Position numbers and translations under genes: made by a program
The notes under the pieces: generated by a model
What the model saw: only the letters and a program-made list of their open reading frames with translations
Told to the model about the DNA's origin: nothing
The model's database searches: none
In this document: positions 1 to 8,975 of the stretch, piece after piece
How the letters are laid out: the number at the start of each line of letters is the position of its first letter
How positions within the stretch are numbered: position 1 is the stretch's first letter
NCBI GenBank assembly: GCA_016936855.1
Contig: JAFGXA010000006.1
Location: 1-64,000, forward strand
DNA: 64,000 nucleotides
Origin: Gammaproteobacteria bacterium
GTDB taxonomy: Bacteria; Pseudomonadota; Gammaproteobacteria; UBA9339
Direction: 5' to 3'

Positions 1-161
1 AACTAAAACAAAATTTAATGAGAAATTATATGATAGATCAATTAAAAAATAAGGAAACTAAAATGTTTTTCGCGTAAGTCCTGTTTAAACAGAAAGGTGG
101 TAGACGACCGACTGTTGAGAAGCTTAAACTCCTATTTGGTGAAGATGGAGTAATTAAATAT

Positions 162-923
162 TTGGAAGCGTTAAATGATACAGATAAATTTGTCATTTTA
201 TTGCGAGCGGCTGCATCAACGCGTAAAAAAATAGCATTTGAAACTATATTGAATAAACCCGCATTTGCATATGACTTTATAGCTAGTTTGAGGAGTGAAG
301 AGGATATACGCGGCTTTGTTGATATTTTGTTTCAATCTGAACAGGTTGATACCATAATAGCACTTATGGGAATCTTTCCGCATATAGGCTCATGGATTTA
401 TGATCACGAATTAGATATTCTTAGCGATAAAACAGATCGTTTGCAAAAACGCTTTGCTAGAGTTTTTAAAAAACCTGCACTTTCTGAACTTGTGGGTAAA
501 AGAAATTATGGATCTATCTTTAATGTTTCAGTTATTGCTCCTAATGATGTGTTTATTGGTGGTCTATATTGTAGACGGACAAATCGTGTGTACGGAGAGG
601 TATATGCTGAAAGCACTAACTATGGTTTTTTTATTTCATATGGGGATTTGTACGTAGTTTTATTTGATGATTCTGATAATACATATCCTTTGAATGTTTC
701 TTTTAATGAGATATATGAAAGACCAGAAAGATGGGTTGCTGGTGAGTGGGAGGTTCTTATAAATAATGAAGCTTTTGTTAATCTTGGTTACGAGGTTGGA
801 GAAATAGTAGATAATTTGTCGTATAAGCCAAAATGTGTTCAGGCTGATGCACGGACAAACCCCTATACTTTATTTCAGCAGACTGAAGGATATGATCAAG
901 CAACCAATGGATTTTCGTATTAG
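162..923 (+). CDS. Unknown protein, probably 5'-damaged gene
   Basis: I do not recognise this 253-residue product. The N-terminal half looks helical and charged, the C-terminal half mixed alpha/beta; there is no signal peptide or membrane segment. The only usable start is TTG at 162, with GGAG 11 bases upstream. The same frame is open and protein-like from 78 to 161 (KGGRRPTVEKLKLLFGEDG) and also from the window edge to an in-frame TAA at 75-77, so the present ORF may be the 3' part of a longer gene cut by a nonsense mutation. An ATG at 18 lies in this frame upstream of the stop. The gene is followed by a palindromic element. It could be a decaying effector-type gene; that is inference only. 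Confidence 0.5.
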   Translation: MEALNDTDKFVILLRAAASTRKKIAFETILNKPAFAYDFIASLRSEEDIRGFVDILFQSEQVDTIIALMGIFPHIGSWIYDHELDILSDKTDRLQKRFARVFKKPALSELVGKRNYGSIFNVSVIAPNDVFIGGLYCRRTNRVYGEVYAESTNYGFFISYGDLYVVLFDDSDNTYPLNVSFNEIYERPERWVAGEWEVLINNEAFVNLGYEVGEIVDNLSYKPKCVQADARTNPYTLFQQTEGYDQATNGFSY

Positions 924-954
924 AACTTCTAACGCTTTGATAACCAGATTTGAT

Positions 955-1026
955 CGAGCAAGTTCATGGAGGTCCCCCGGACTCACTCGGTCAGGCCATG
1001 TGATGACGGCCGAGGGATGACTCCGA
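955..1026 (+). repeat. Family A palindromic element
   Basis: The segment starts with TCATGGAGGTCCCCCGG and ends with CCGAGGGATGACTCCGAG, the two conserved ends of the family A element. It sits between the unknown gene at 162-923 and rnhA. ORFs read through it on either strand are not supported. Confidence 0.75.
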
Positions 1027-1138
1027 GTTGGAAAGATTGGGATTAAAATTAAAATTGCTGTGCAAATTTGGGATTGATTGCTTTGCATGGGTATTTTTTG
1101 TAATCTGTCTGAATTATAGAGTCGCTCTTTAGGAAATA

Positions 1139-1582
1139 ATGAAAAAAATCAAAATATACACAGATGGTGCTTGTCGCGGTAATCCTGGCCCTGGTGGTTG
1201 GGGTGCGTTATTAGAATATAATGGTCTGCAAAAAAAACTGCATGGTGGTGAATGTGATACTACGAACAATCGTATGGAGTTAATGGCAGCAATTAAGGCT
1301 TTGGAAGCGCTTAATGAACCATGTGAAATCGATTTTACGGTTGATTCGGAATACGTGAAAAATGGTATTACCACTTGGATTATTAATTGGAAAAAAAATA
1401 ATTGGCGTACTAAAAATAAGGGCGCAGTGAAAAATAGCGATCTTTGGCAGAGGCTTGATCTTTTAGTGCAAAAACACAAAATCACTTGGCTCTGGGTTAA
1501 AGGGCATAGTGGGCATAAAGAAAATGATATTGTGGATGGTTTAGCAAATCTTGGAGTTGATGAAGTGTTATGCGACAAATAA
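1139..1582 (+). CDS. rnhA: Ribonuclease HI
   Basis: Cytoplasmic endonuclease that cuts the RNA strand of RNA-DNA hybrids (primer and R-loop removal). The 147-residue length fits bacterial RNase HI. The catalytic carboxylates are visible: D9 in YTDGAC, E47 in NRMELMAA, D69 in VDSEYV and D133 in NDIVDGLA, with the catalytic-loop histidine H123 in KGHSGH. The substrate-binding GNPGPGGWG loop is intact. ATG is preceded by AGGAAATA. The 3' end overlaps dnaQ by 13 bases, so the two are translationally linked; both act on replication intermediates. Confidence 0.97.
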   Translation: MKKIKIYTDGACRGNPGPGGWGALLEYNGLQKKLHGGECDTTNNRMELMAAIKALEALNEPCEIDFTVDSEYVKNGITTWIINWKKNNWRTKNKGAVKNSDLWQRLDLLVQKHKITWLWVKGHSGHKENDIVDGLANLGVDEVLCDK

Positions 1583-2277
1583 TTCTAGATACTGAAACAA
1601 CCGGTTTAAAACCAGAAGAAGGGCATCGAATTATTGAAATCGGTGCGATAGAAATTGTATATCGCATGTTTACGCACAATGATTTTCATCAGTATATAAA
1701 TCCTGGGCGAGAAGTTGAATTTGAAGCGCTAAAAGTGCACGGTATTACTAATGAATTTTTAGCAGACAAACCAAAATTTGTTGATGTGGCCAATGAATTT
1801 TTGCGCTACATAGAAGGTGCTGAATTAATTATTCACAACGCTCCTTTTGATGTGGGCTTCTTGGATTACGAATTACGTATCTTGGATAAATCTTTTCCAG
1901 GTGTGGCGAGTGATTGCTCTATTGTTGATACATTAACGATGGCGCGTAAGATGTATCCTGGCAAGAAAAACAGCTTGGATGCTTTGTGTAAGCGCCATGG
2001 AGTTGATAATTCCAATCGTGATTACCACGGTGCTTTGCTTGATGCGCGTCTTCTAGCTGATGTTTATCTGCTGATGACAGGTGGTCAGATGCAGTTGTTT
2101 GGGGATTCTACATTTGCATCAGAAAATGAACCAAGAAATACCGCAGTTCAGCAAATAGAGCATACTAATTTATTAATAAGTGAAGTTAGCGCAGAAGAGT
2201 TGGAGTTACACAAAAAACAGCTTGTTAGAATTAATGAATTGTCTGATGGGAAATGTTTGTGGTTGGGTGATGATTAA
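1570..2277 (+). CDS. dnaQ: DNA polymerase III epsilon subunit (proofreading exonuclease)
   Basis: 3'-5' exonuclease of the replicative polymerase. The Exo I motif LDTETTG (D7, E9), the Exo II motif HNAPFDVGFLD and the Exo III region HGALLDARLLADVYL are all present in a 235-residue protein. QMQLF just after the exonuclease domain matches the internal beta-clamp binding motif used by epsilon subunits. The C-terminal tail after it is the expected region for binding the alpha subunit. It starts inside the end of rnhA (13-base overlap), so translational coupling is likely. Confidence 0.95.
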   Translation: MRQIILDTETTGLKPEEGHRIIEIGAIEIVYRMFTHNDFHQYINPGREVEFEALKVHGITNEFLADKPKFVDVANEFLRYIEGAELIIHNAPFDVGFLDYELRILDKSFPGVASDCSIVDTLTMARKMYPGKKNSLDALCKRHGVDNSNRDYHGALLDARLLADVYLLMTGGQMQLFGDSTFASENEPRNTAVQQIEHTNLLISEVSAEELELHKKQLVRINELSDGKCLWLGDD

Positions 2278-2289
2278 TCCAGCGTAGTT

Positions 2290-2420
2290 GCTAGATCATG
2301 GAGGTCCCCTGGATCTTGCTGCGCAAGCCCGTGGGATGACTGTGCTTTCGATTAACACATGTGTTATGTTTGGCACATGTAGGGGCGAGCGGTGCTCGCC
2401 CTTGTTGAAACATGCACGGT
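2290..2420 (+). repeat. Composite repeat: family A + family B hairpin
   Basis: Positions 2295-2346 carry a family A copy (ATCATGGAGGTCCCCTGG to GTGGGATGACTGTGC). A linker rich in ACATGTG-like words follows, then a family B hairpin with 8-bp arms at 2383-2390 and 2394-2401 (GGGCGAGC / GCTCGCCC). The same A-linker-B order recurs upstream of serS (12050-12165). The composite sits just ahead of pepN, so it may contribute to dnaQ termination. Confidence 0.75.
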
Positions 2421-2460
2421 GTTTTTGAATAATAAATTTGGTTATTGGGAACAATGTTTT

Positions 2461-5034
2461 ATGCAAAAAATGGTGTATTTAAAAGATTATAAAGAACCAG
2501 ATTATTTTATAAGTGAAGTAAATTTGGAGTTTGATGTTTTTGATGAGTACACCATTGTTTCAGCTAGTTTGAAGATGGATTACCGCCTTCCGGCTTTGTC
2601 GTGCTTTGCCGAGACAAGTCGCGGGAATGACGTAGAGAAAAGCGGGAATAATAAAAGCTTGTTAAAACTAAACGGTGAGGATTTAGAGCTATTTTATGTT
2701 GCAATAAATGGCGAAGAATTAACTGAATCTCAATACGAAGTAGACGCAAAATATCTAACTTTAAAAAATGTTCCGCAAGAGTTCATGTTATCAACCAAGG
2801 TTAAAATTTATCCGGCAAATAACAAGCGATTAGAAGGATTGTATAAATCAAAAAATATTTTTTGTACCCAATGTGAAGCGCAAGGTTTTAGACGTATAAC
2901 CTATTATCTAGATCGACCTGATGTTTTAGCAAAATTTACTGTAGCCATTAAAGCCGATAAAAAATATGGTGCATTGTTATCAAACGGTAACTTAGTAGAA
3001 ACTAGTGATATCGGTGCTGATCGTCATTTTGCCAAATGGAAAGATCCATCGTTAAAACCGTGTTATTTGTTTGCATTAGTAATTGGAGAACTGGCATATT
3101 TAGAAGATTTTTATGTAACTCAGTCCGGTCGCACAGTTGCTTTGCGCTTATATTCTGAAAAAAATAAGGTTGATGATTGTCGTTTTGCCTTGAACTCTTT
3201 GAAAAAAGCGATGCGCTGGGACGAAAAGATCTTTAAACGCGAATATGATTTAGATATTTATATGATTGTTGCGATCAGTGACTTTAATGCTGGCGCCATG
3301 GAAAACAAAGGTTTAAATATTTTTAATGTTAAATATGTTTTAGCAAATAAAGAGACTGCAACTGATGATGATTATATAAATATAGAAGCTGTGGTAGCTC
3401 ATGAGTATTTTCATAATTGGACAGGGAATAGAATAACGTGTCGCGATTGGTTTCAATTGAGTTTAAAGGAGGGGTTGACGGTATTTCGTGATCAATGGTT
3501 CACGGCGGATCAAATTTCGCATCCAATTAAAAGAATTCGTGATGTTTCTCTCTTGCGTTCTAGGCAGTTTGCTGAAGACGCTAGTCCTTTGGCGCATCCT
3601 GTGCAGCCAAAATCCTATCTAGCTATTGATAACTTTTATACTGTAACAGTTTATGAAAAGGGCGCCGAAGTTGTCAGAATGCTCTATACATTTTTAGGAG
3701 AAGAGAGGTTTTTGCATGCAATGCAGGAATATTTTGCTAAATTTGATGGCCAAGCTGTCACAATAGAAGATTTTGCAGGATTAATGTGTAAGCATGGTAA
3801 TCTTGATTTTAACAAATTTAGACGCTGGTACGATGAAGCTGGTACACCTAATTTAGCCATTAGTGATGAATATGATGCTGCTAGTAAAACTTATAGATTA
3901 ATCATCAAGCAAAATAGAGAGTTTTTATTGCCTTTTAAAGTTGGTCTTTTAAATCGAGAAACTGGTCAAGAATTATCAAAGCAAAATGAAGTATTAACGA
4001 TCTCTCGCAAAACAGAAGTCTTCAATTTTAATAACATTGCAGCTAAACCAATTCCATCTTTATTGCGGGATTTTTCAGCTCCCGTTAATTTGTCTTATCC
4101 TTATACATTGACTGAACTGCTGTTTTTGTTTGAACACGATAGCAATGAATTTAATCGCTGGGATGCAGGTCAGCGCACAGTCATGAAAATAGTTTTAAAT
4201 ATATTAGAGAATAATTCTCCTGTGCCTAATTTATACATAGATATTTTCCAGAGAATATTAACCGAAAATAACGAAAATAAAAACCTCACAGCAGAGTTTC
4301 TGACTTTGCCAACAAGTAATTACTTAATCAATCAGTTAAATAATATATTTATTCCTGATTTGCTTGCTGCTATGGATTTTATTAATAGTCAAATAGCAGC
4401 AAAGCTATCAGATGAACTATTAAATTGTTATCAAAGCAACAAAGTAAGCAAAGATGGTAGAAGGTTAAAAAACCTATGTTTGCACTATTTGGCTTATGCA
4501 GATCAACAATTAGTGGTTAATCTCGTAGTTAATCAATATCAAAATTCAGATAACATTACAGATAAACTTGAAGCGCTTGATGTTATAACTGATATCGATT
4601 GCGCTGAGAGAGAAGAATTACTGCATGATTTTCTAGATAAATGGCAGCATGATGAATTAATGCTCGCCAAATGGTTTGTTTTGCAAGCAAAATCAAAATT
4701 ACCAGGAAGCTTTGCTAAGATAAAAGCAATATTAAATAGCGAAATATTTGACTTATCTAATCCTAATAGTGCCTATTCATTGCTGCGTACTTTCGCGGTG
4801 CTTAATCACGCGAATTTCCATAAATTAGACGGTTCTGGATATCAGTTGCTTGCAGATCAAGTTTTATTGTTGGATAAAATCAATCCACAAGTGGCGGCAC
4901 GATTGATAACGCCGCTGACTAATTGGCGAGCCTTGAGTATCTCGCATCAAGAATTAATGCGCAAAGAACTAAATAATTTATCCCAACAAAAATTGTCGAG
5001 TAATCTTTATGAAGTTGTTAATAAATCCTTGTAA
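2461..5034 (+). CDS. pepN: Aminopeptidase N (M1 family zinc metallopeptidase)
   Basis: Broad-specificity cytosolic aminopeptidase that completes peptide degradation. The product is 857 residues, close to E. coli PepN. The substrate-anchoring GAMEN motif is at about 278-282. The zinc site is HEYFH at about 314-318 with the third ligand in KEGLTV near 337. ATG at 2461 is chosen because the E. coli-like start (YLKDYKEPDYFISEV) follows it; the earlier GTG at 2392 lies in a repeat hairpin. Residues about 39-65 form a stretch without a counterpart in E. coli PepN, between the first strands and LLKLNGEDL. It is encoded by a palindromic element inserted in frame. All catalytic motifs are intact, so the enzyme is probably functional. 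Confidence 0.96.
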   Translation: MQKMVYLKDYKEPDYFISEVNLEFDVFDEYTIVSASLKMDYRLPALSCFAETSRGNDVEKSGNNKSLLKLNGEDLELFYVAINGEELTESQYEVDAKYLTLKNVPQEFMLSTKVKIYPANNKRLEGLYKSKNIFCTQCEAQGFRRITYYLDRPDVLAKFTVAIKADKKYGALLSNGNLVETSDIGADRHFAKWKDPSLKPCYLFALVIGELAYLEDFYVTQSGRTVALRLYSEKNKVDDCRFALNSLKKAMRWDEKIFKREYDLDIYMIVAISDFNAGAMENKGLNIFNVKYVLANKETATDDDYINIEAVVAHEYFHNWTGNRITCRDWFQLSLKEGLTVFRDQWFTADQISHPIKRIRDVSLLRSRQFAEDASPLAHPVQPKSYLAIDNFYTVTVYEKGAEVVRMLYTFLGEERFLHAMQEYFAKFDGQAVTIEDFAGLMCKHGNLDFNKFRRWYDEAGTPNLAISDEYDAASKTYRLIIKQNREFLLPFKVGLLNRETGQELSKQNEVLTISRKTEVFNFNNIAAKPIPSLLRDFSAPVNLSYPYTLTELLFLFEHDSNEFNRWDAGQRTVMKIVLNILENNSPVPNLYIDIFQRILTENNENKNLTAEFLTLPTSNYLINQLNNIFIPDLLAAMDFINSQIAAKLSDELLNCYQSNKVSKDGRRLKNLCLHYLAYADQQLVVNLVVNQYQNSDNITDKLEALDVITDIDCAEREELLHDFLDKWQHDELMLAKWFVLQAKSKLPGSFAKIKAILNSEIFDLSNPNSAYSLLRTFAVLNHANFHKLDGSGYQLLADQVLLLDKINPQVAARLITPLTNWRALSISHQELMRKELNNLSQQKLSSNLYEVVNKSL
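2577..2650 (+). repeat. Palindromic element inserted in frame within pepN
   Basis: The DNA has element-like ends (GATTACCGCC at the left, GCGGGAATGACG at the right) and internal complementary words around CGGCTTTGTCG / CGAGACAAG. It adds about 19-20 residues to PepN relative to the E. coli protein and keeps the frame. Its right end resembles the GGGATGACG end of the intergenic family A copies. Sequence identity to those copies is partial, so membership of the same family is likely but not certain. Confidence 0.7.
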
Positions 5035-5743
5035 ATTTTTTCTTATTTATTTATTTGTTATAGCTGGTTTTTTTATAAATCACCCTGTTTTTGCCAAAAA
5101 AATATCGGCATCTCAGCAGCAAAAATTTATTCACTTTATGTTGCCTAAAGTTAAGTTGGCAAACAACCAGGTTTTGATGGTGCGGGCACAAATTAAAAAA
5201 CTTCATCAGATATACGAATTAAATGGTAAATTATCAGCGCCTAGAGAACATTGGGTTTTTAAAATTGCTCGCAAATATAGTATTAACAATTTTGTTATCA
5301 CATCAGAAAGAAAGTGGGGGATGCTATTGAGCAGAGTTGATATACTGCCAAACTCTTTAGTTTTGGCGCAGGCTATTAACGAATCTGGTTGGGGTAAGTC
5401 TTATTTTGCAAAGGAGGGTAATAACTATTTTGGTCAGTGGTGTACAGCAAAAGGTTGCGGTATTGTGCCACGCAAAAGACCAAAGGGTCGCACCTATGAA
5501 GTGAAGAAATTTCCTAATGCTGAAGCGTCTGTAAAAAGTTATCTTCTTAATATCAATACGCATCGTGCTTATCATTACTTGCGTAGTATTAGAAAGAATT
5601 TGCGCATTACCAATCAACCTATGTCTGGCCTGCTTTTAGTTGATGGTCTATCGCATTATTCGCAAAAGAAGGGAAAATATGTGACTCTTTTGGAACAAAT
5701 CATCAAATCATATAACCTAGAAAATTATGATGCGGTTTATTAG
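5009..5743 (+). CDS. bax: Bax-type secreted glucosaminidase
   Basis: Predicted exported peptidoglycan hydrolase of the Bax/FlgJ glucosaminidase group (beta-N-acetylglucosaminidase fold). Residues 1-29 form a signal peptide with a long hydrophobic core ending HPVFA-K. The catalytic region reads AQAINESGWGKSYF with the likely acid E125, then EGNNYFGQWC, CGIVPRKRP and the C-terminal LNINTHRAYHYLR block typical of Bax. The start overlaps the end of pepN by 26 bases. It probably trims cell-wall glycan in the periplasm. Alternative name: FlgJ-like glucosaminidase; no flagellar genes are nearby. Confidence 0.85.
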   Translation: MKLLINPCKFFLIYLFVIAGFFINHPVFAKKISASQQQKFIHFMLPKVKLANNQVLMVRAQIKKLHQIYELNGKLSAPREHWVFKIARKYSINNFVITSERKWGMLLSRVDILPNSLVLAQAINESGWGKSYFAKEGNNYFGQWCTAKGCGIVPRKRPKGRTYEVKKFPNAEASVKSYLLNINTHRAYHYLRSIRKNLRITNQPMSGLLLVDGLSHYSQKKGKYVTLLEQIIKSYNLENYDAVY

Positions 5744-5993
5744 ATTGATAAATGTATATGAGATCAATATGTAAAACTGCTATCGCTGCTGTCTTCGTCA
5801 GATTTTTCTTCAAAAGTTTGGGAACTTTGCGTAATAATAATGTTACACCTTTACCAAGCGAGTATTCATATGCAAGTTCTCTCATAATTTGTTCCGATAT
5901 ATTCAGTTGCAATGGATTATATTGTTTTTCTGTTAAGGAAATATTAAAGATGCCTTAGCTTGCATCTAAAATTTGTTCCGCTATTATACGCGG

Positions 5994-6608
5994 ATGACTC
6001 AGGTGTTTCACATCCATCCCGACAATCCTCAGTTGCGTTTAGTGCGCCATGCCGTTGAAATTATTCAAAATGGTGGTATCGTCGCATATCCAACAGATTC
6101 AGCTTATGCTCTTGGTTGTCATATTGGGGATAAAGGGGCGTTGGATAAAATCAGGCAAATTCGTGAACTTGATAAAAATCATAATTTTACTTTAATGTGT
6201 AGAGATCTTTCAGAATTGGGAGCTTACGCCTTGGTTAATAATAGTACTTTTCGATTACTAAAATCTAACACTCCAGGGCCATTTACCTTTATTTTGCAGG
6301 CTACTAAACAAGTGCCACGCAGATTGCAAAATCCAAAACGTAAAACTGTTGGTTTGCGAATTCCAGATAATAATATTGCTATGGCAATTTTAGAGGAATT
6401 GGGTGAGCCGATGATGAGTGTGACCTTGATTTTACCAGGAGATGATATGCCACTCTCTGATCCAGAGCTTATTTATGATAAGCTTAAAAACCGTATTGAT
6501 TTGGTGATAGATGGTGGGCCGTGCAGTTTAGAGCCAACAACCATAGTGGATTTTCAAAATAATGAACCAATTGTAACTAGAGAAGGACGAGGGCTATTCA
6601 AAGAATGA
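5994..6608 (+). CDS. yciO: YciO, Sua5/YciO/YrdC-family protein
   Basis: The product aligns along its length with E. coli YciO (HPDNPQLRLVRHAVEI, YPTDSAYALGC, FTLMCRDLSEL, NTPGPFTFIL). The family shares the fold of TsaC/Sua5, which make threonylcarbamoyl-AMP for tRNA t6A; the role of YciO itself is unsettled. The ATG at 5994 gives MTQVFHIHPDN, matching E. coli; the earlier TTG at 5973 adds seven residues without support. It begins a conserved gammaproteobacterial block yciO-scpA-scpB-rluB and overlaps scpA by 4 bases. Confidence 0.93.
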   Translation: MTQVFHIHPDNPQLRLVRHAVEIIQNGGIVAYPTDSAYALGCHIGDKGALDKIRQIRELDKNHNFTLMCRDLSELGAYALVNNSTFRLLKSNTPGPFTFILQATKQVPRRLQNPKRKTVGLRIPDNNIAMAILEELGEPMMSVTLILPGDDMPLSDPELIYDKLKNRIDLVIDGGPCSLEPTTIVDFQNNEPIVTREGRGLFKE

Positions 6609-7411
6609 TAGGTGAAGTAATAAATGATGCTCATGATCAGAACGATAGTATCGGTCTTCTTAAAGGTGAGCCGATTACTAGCTTGCCACAGGATCTTTAT
6701 ATACCGCCTGATGCATTAGAAGTATTTTTAGAGGCTTTTCAAGGGCCTTTGGATCTTTTGTTATATCTAATTAAAAAACAAAATCTCGATATTTTAGATA
6801 TTCCGATTGCAGAGATTACTGCTCAGTATATGAGTTATGTTGAGATTATGAAAGAATTGAAGCTGGAATTGGCGGCTGAATATTTGGTTATGGCGGGTAT
6901 GTTGGCTGAGATTAAATCACGTATGCTTTTGCCTAGACCTAAGAGTGAAGATGACGAAGATGATCCTCGTGCTGAACTAATTAGGCGCTTACAAGAATAT
7001 GAGCGCTTTAAAGAAGCTGCTGAAAACTTGGATTCTTTGCCAAGAATGGAGCGAGATAACTTTGAAGCAGCGGTGGTTATTCCTGAATTAAATACGGTTA
7101 AATCTGAACCAGAGGTTGATTTGCAAGATCTTTGGTTTATATTTCAAGAATTGCTAGAGAGAGCAAAAATGTTTACTCATCATCGAGTTGAACGCGAAAT
7201 GATTAGTACGCGTGATAAAATGGTTTTGATCTTAAATGCGTTGCAGGAGAGCAATTTTGTTTCTTTTCCTGATCTTTTTAATATAAAGGAAGGGCGTTTG
7301 GGAATAATTGTAACATTTAGCGCTCTTTTGGAGTTATTGAAACAGTCCATGATTGAATTGGTGCAAACTAAGGTGTACGGTGAAATACATATTAAAAAAG
7401 TAGTTGATTAA
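6605..7411 (+). CDS. scpA: Segregation and condensation protein A (kleisin)
   Basis: Kleisin subunit that bridges SMC heads together with ScpB in chromosome condensation. After a variable ~37-residue leader the ScpA core begins at EVFLEAFQGPLDLLLYLIK, followed by LDILDIPIAEITAQYM, EYLVMAGMLAEIKSRMLLP and a C-terminal winged-helix region. The 268-residue length is normal. ATGA overlap with yciO and a 15-base gap to scpB (ATG at 7427) indicate an operon. No smc or mksB gene is seen in this window. Confidence 0.95.
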   Translation: MIGEVINDAHDQNDSIGLLKGEPITSLPQDLYIPPDALEVFLEAFQGPLDLLLYLIKKQNLDILDIPIAEITAQYMSYVEIMKELKLELAAEYLVMAGMLAEIKSRMLLPRPKSEDDEDDPRAELIRRLQEYERFKEAAENLDSLPRMERDNFEAAVVIPELNTVKSEPEVDLQDLWFIFQELLERAKMFTHHRVEREMISTRDKMVLILNALQESNFVSFPDLFNIKEGRLGIIVTFSALLELLKQSMIELVQTKVYGEIHIKKVVD

Positions 7412-7426
7412 TATAGGTTGATAGTT

Positions 7427-8029
7427 ATGGAAGTTATAGAATCTGAAATAAAGAAAATTATCGAAGGCTTGTTGTTTGCAACAGATAGACCCTTGTCCAT
7501 TGCGGATATTATTAAGTTTTTAGGAGAAACCTCAGGGCTAGATAAAAAGCAAATAGCATCAATTATAGAAAATATTAATCATGACTATGATGATAGAGGA
7601 GTTGAATTAAAAGAAACTGCCAGCGGCTATCGTTTTCAAGTAAGAGATAAATTGGCGCCATGGATTAGTAAATTGTGGGAAGAAAGACCACCGCGTTATT
7701 CAAAGGCTTTATTGGAAACGTTGGCTTTAATAGCCTATAGGCAACCGATTACTAGAGGTGAAATTGAAGAAGTGCGAGGTGTTAGTGTTAGTAGCAATAT
7801 TATCCGCACTTTAGAAGAACGTGATTGGGTAAAAGTAGTAGGGCATAAAGATGTTCCGGGACGTCCAGCTCTTTATGTAACCACTAATAAGTTTTTAGAT
7901 TATTTTAATCTTAAAAATCTGAAAGAGTTACCGACATTAAGTGATGCGCGAGATATAAATGAGGTTGCAGAACAGGTTGAGTTGGAGTTGGGTTTGTGTG
8001 AAGTTGATGAAGATGGTGCGGTGGATTAG
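7427..8029 (+). CDS. scpB: Segregation and condensation protein B
   Basis: ScpB, a winged-helix dimer that binds ScpA in the SMC-ScpAB complex. Diagnostic motifs: KIIEGLLFATDRPLS at the N-terminus, LLETLALIAYRQPITRGEIE, and VVGHKDVPGRPALYVTT. ATG at 7427 has AGG nine bases upstream and is preferred over TTG at 7418. The stop at 8027-8029 is immediately followed by a repeat; the acidic tail (EVDEDGAVD) is at the repeat boundary. Confidence 0.95.
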   Translation: MEVIESEIKKIIEGLLFATDRPLSIADIIKFLGETSGLDKKQIASIIENINHDYDDRGVELKETASGYRFQVRDKLAPWISKLWEERPPRYSKALLETLALIAYRQPITRGEIEEVRGVSVSSNIIRTLEERDWVKVVGHKDVPGRPALYVTTNKFLDYFNLKNLKELPTLSDARDINEVAEQVELELGLCEVDEDGAVD

Positions 8030-8162
8030 AGGTCACCCAATCAAGCCGTGGGATGACGGTGCAAAAAACAGCGCATATGCTAGTTGAAAGCACCGTCATC
8101 CTCGGGCCTGCGTAGTGAGCATAAGCGAACAAGCAGGAACCGTGGATCTCCTTGATTTGGCT
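8028..8162. repeat. Inverted pair of family A elements
   Basis: Two family A copies face each other: 8028-8062 ends GGGATGACGGTGC, and 8089-8162 begins GCACCGTCATCC and ends TGATTTGGC. The GGATGACGGTGC / GCACCGTCATCC arms are exact complements separated by about 27 bases and could fold as a large hairpin between scpB and rluB. The second copy is nearly identical to 11960-12032 (about five differences in ~72 bases). Confidence 0.85.
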
Positions 8163-8190
8163 TAAGGGTGGAGTAATGTGAGTTATTAAT

Positions 8191-8940
8191 ATGAAACAAA
8201 CTGAAAAAATACAAAAAGTTTTGGCGCGTGCAGGTTTTGGTTCAAGAAGGCAGCTAGAACAATTAATAAAAGATGGCAGAATTAAGGTAAATGGCAATAC
8301 CGCCACGCTCGGTGATCGTATTAGCCTTGATGATAAAGTCGATATAGATGGTAAACCCGCCCCTATAAAAGTGGCCGCGAAACAAGACACTCAAGTCATA
8401 ATGTACAATAAACCGCTTGGTGAAATTTGCACAAGACATGATCCTGAGGGTAGGCCAACTGTATTTGATAAGCTACCAAAGCTTGAAGTTGGTCGGTGGA
8501 TTGGTGTTGGCCGCTTAGACATTAATTCTCAAGGATTATTGCTATTTACCAACAATGGTGAGCTAGCTAATGCTTTAATGCATCCTAAGTCTAAAATAGC
8601 AAGAAAATATTTGGTTCGTGTTGTAGGAAGTGTTAATAAAACAATAATTTCCAAATTACTAAATGGAGCTTTGCTAGAAGATGGTTTTGCCAAATTTGAT
8701 ACAATAGAAAGAGTCTTTAATGAGAAGGATAAAGCGAATCAATGGTTTAAAGTTACCGTATCAGAGGGTAGAAATAGGCTGGTACGTAGGTTATGGAATG
8801 CTGAAGGTGTTATGGTTAACCGTTTGATTCGCGTTGATTTTTGTCATATAATTCTCCCAAGGTCGTTGCGAAGTGGTAGTTTTAGACATTTAACGGCCTT
8901 GGAGATGAAGATGCTAAAGGAGTTTACGAAAGTAATATAA
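8191..8940 (+). CDS. rluB: 23S rRNA pseudouridine synthase (RluB family)
   Basis: RsuA/RluB-type pseudouridine synthase acting on large-subunit rRNA; RluB makes pseudouridine 2605 in E. coli. Residues 1-60 are an S4 RNA-binding domain (KIQKVLARAGFGSRRQLEQL). The catalytic aspartate is D110 in GRLDINSQGLLLFTN, and the C-terminal VSEGRNRLVRRLWNA motif is present. Context after scpAB supports RluB rather than RluE or RluF. 249 residues, without the long basic tail of E. coli RluB. Confidence 0.92.
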   Translation: MKQTEKIQKVLARAGFGSRRQLEQLIKDGRIKVNGNTATLGDRISLDDKVDIDGKPAPIKVAAKQDTQVIMYNKPLGEICTRHDPEGRPTVFDKLPKLEVGRWIGVGRLDINSQGLLLFTNNGELANALMHPKSKIARKYLVRVVGSVNKTIISKLLNGALLEDGFAKFDTIERVFNEKDKANQWFKVTVSEGRNRLVRRLWNAEGVMVNRLIRVDFCHIILPRSLRSGSFRHLTALEMKMLKEFTKVI

Positions 8941-8975
8941 GCATCTTTCCTGAGACATAAACAAGGAGAAGTGTC

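Noticed and set aside
870-1578. Minus-strand open frames opposite the first gene end and rnhA
   Set aside because: One runs through a palindromic element and the other is fully antisense to rnhA; neither resembles a protein.
2392-2460. GTG start for pepN at 2392
   Set aside because: It lies inside the family B hairpin and would add residues with no PepN homology; the E. coli-like start is after 2461.
5703-5958. Small overlapping open frames on both strands between bax and yciO (for example ATG at 5885, minus strand)
   Set aside because: Neither has a ribosome binding site or a recognisable product; the minus-strand frame looks slightly more protein-like but overlaps bax. Left unannotated.
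7911-8390. 159-codon minus-strand frame across the scpB end and rluB start
   Set aside because: Created by the inverted family A elements and antisense to two real genes.
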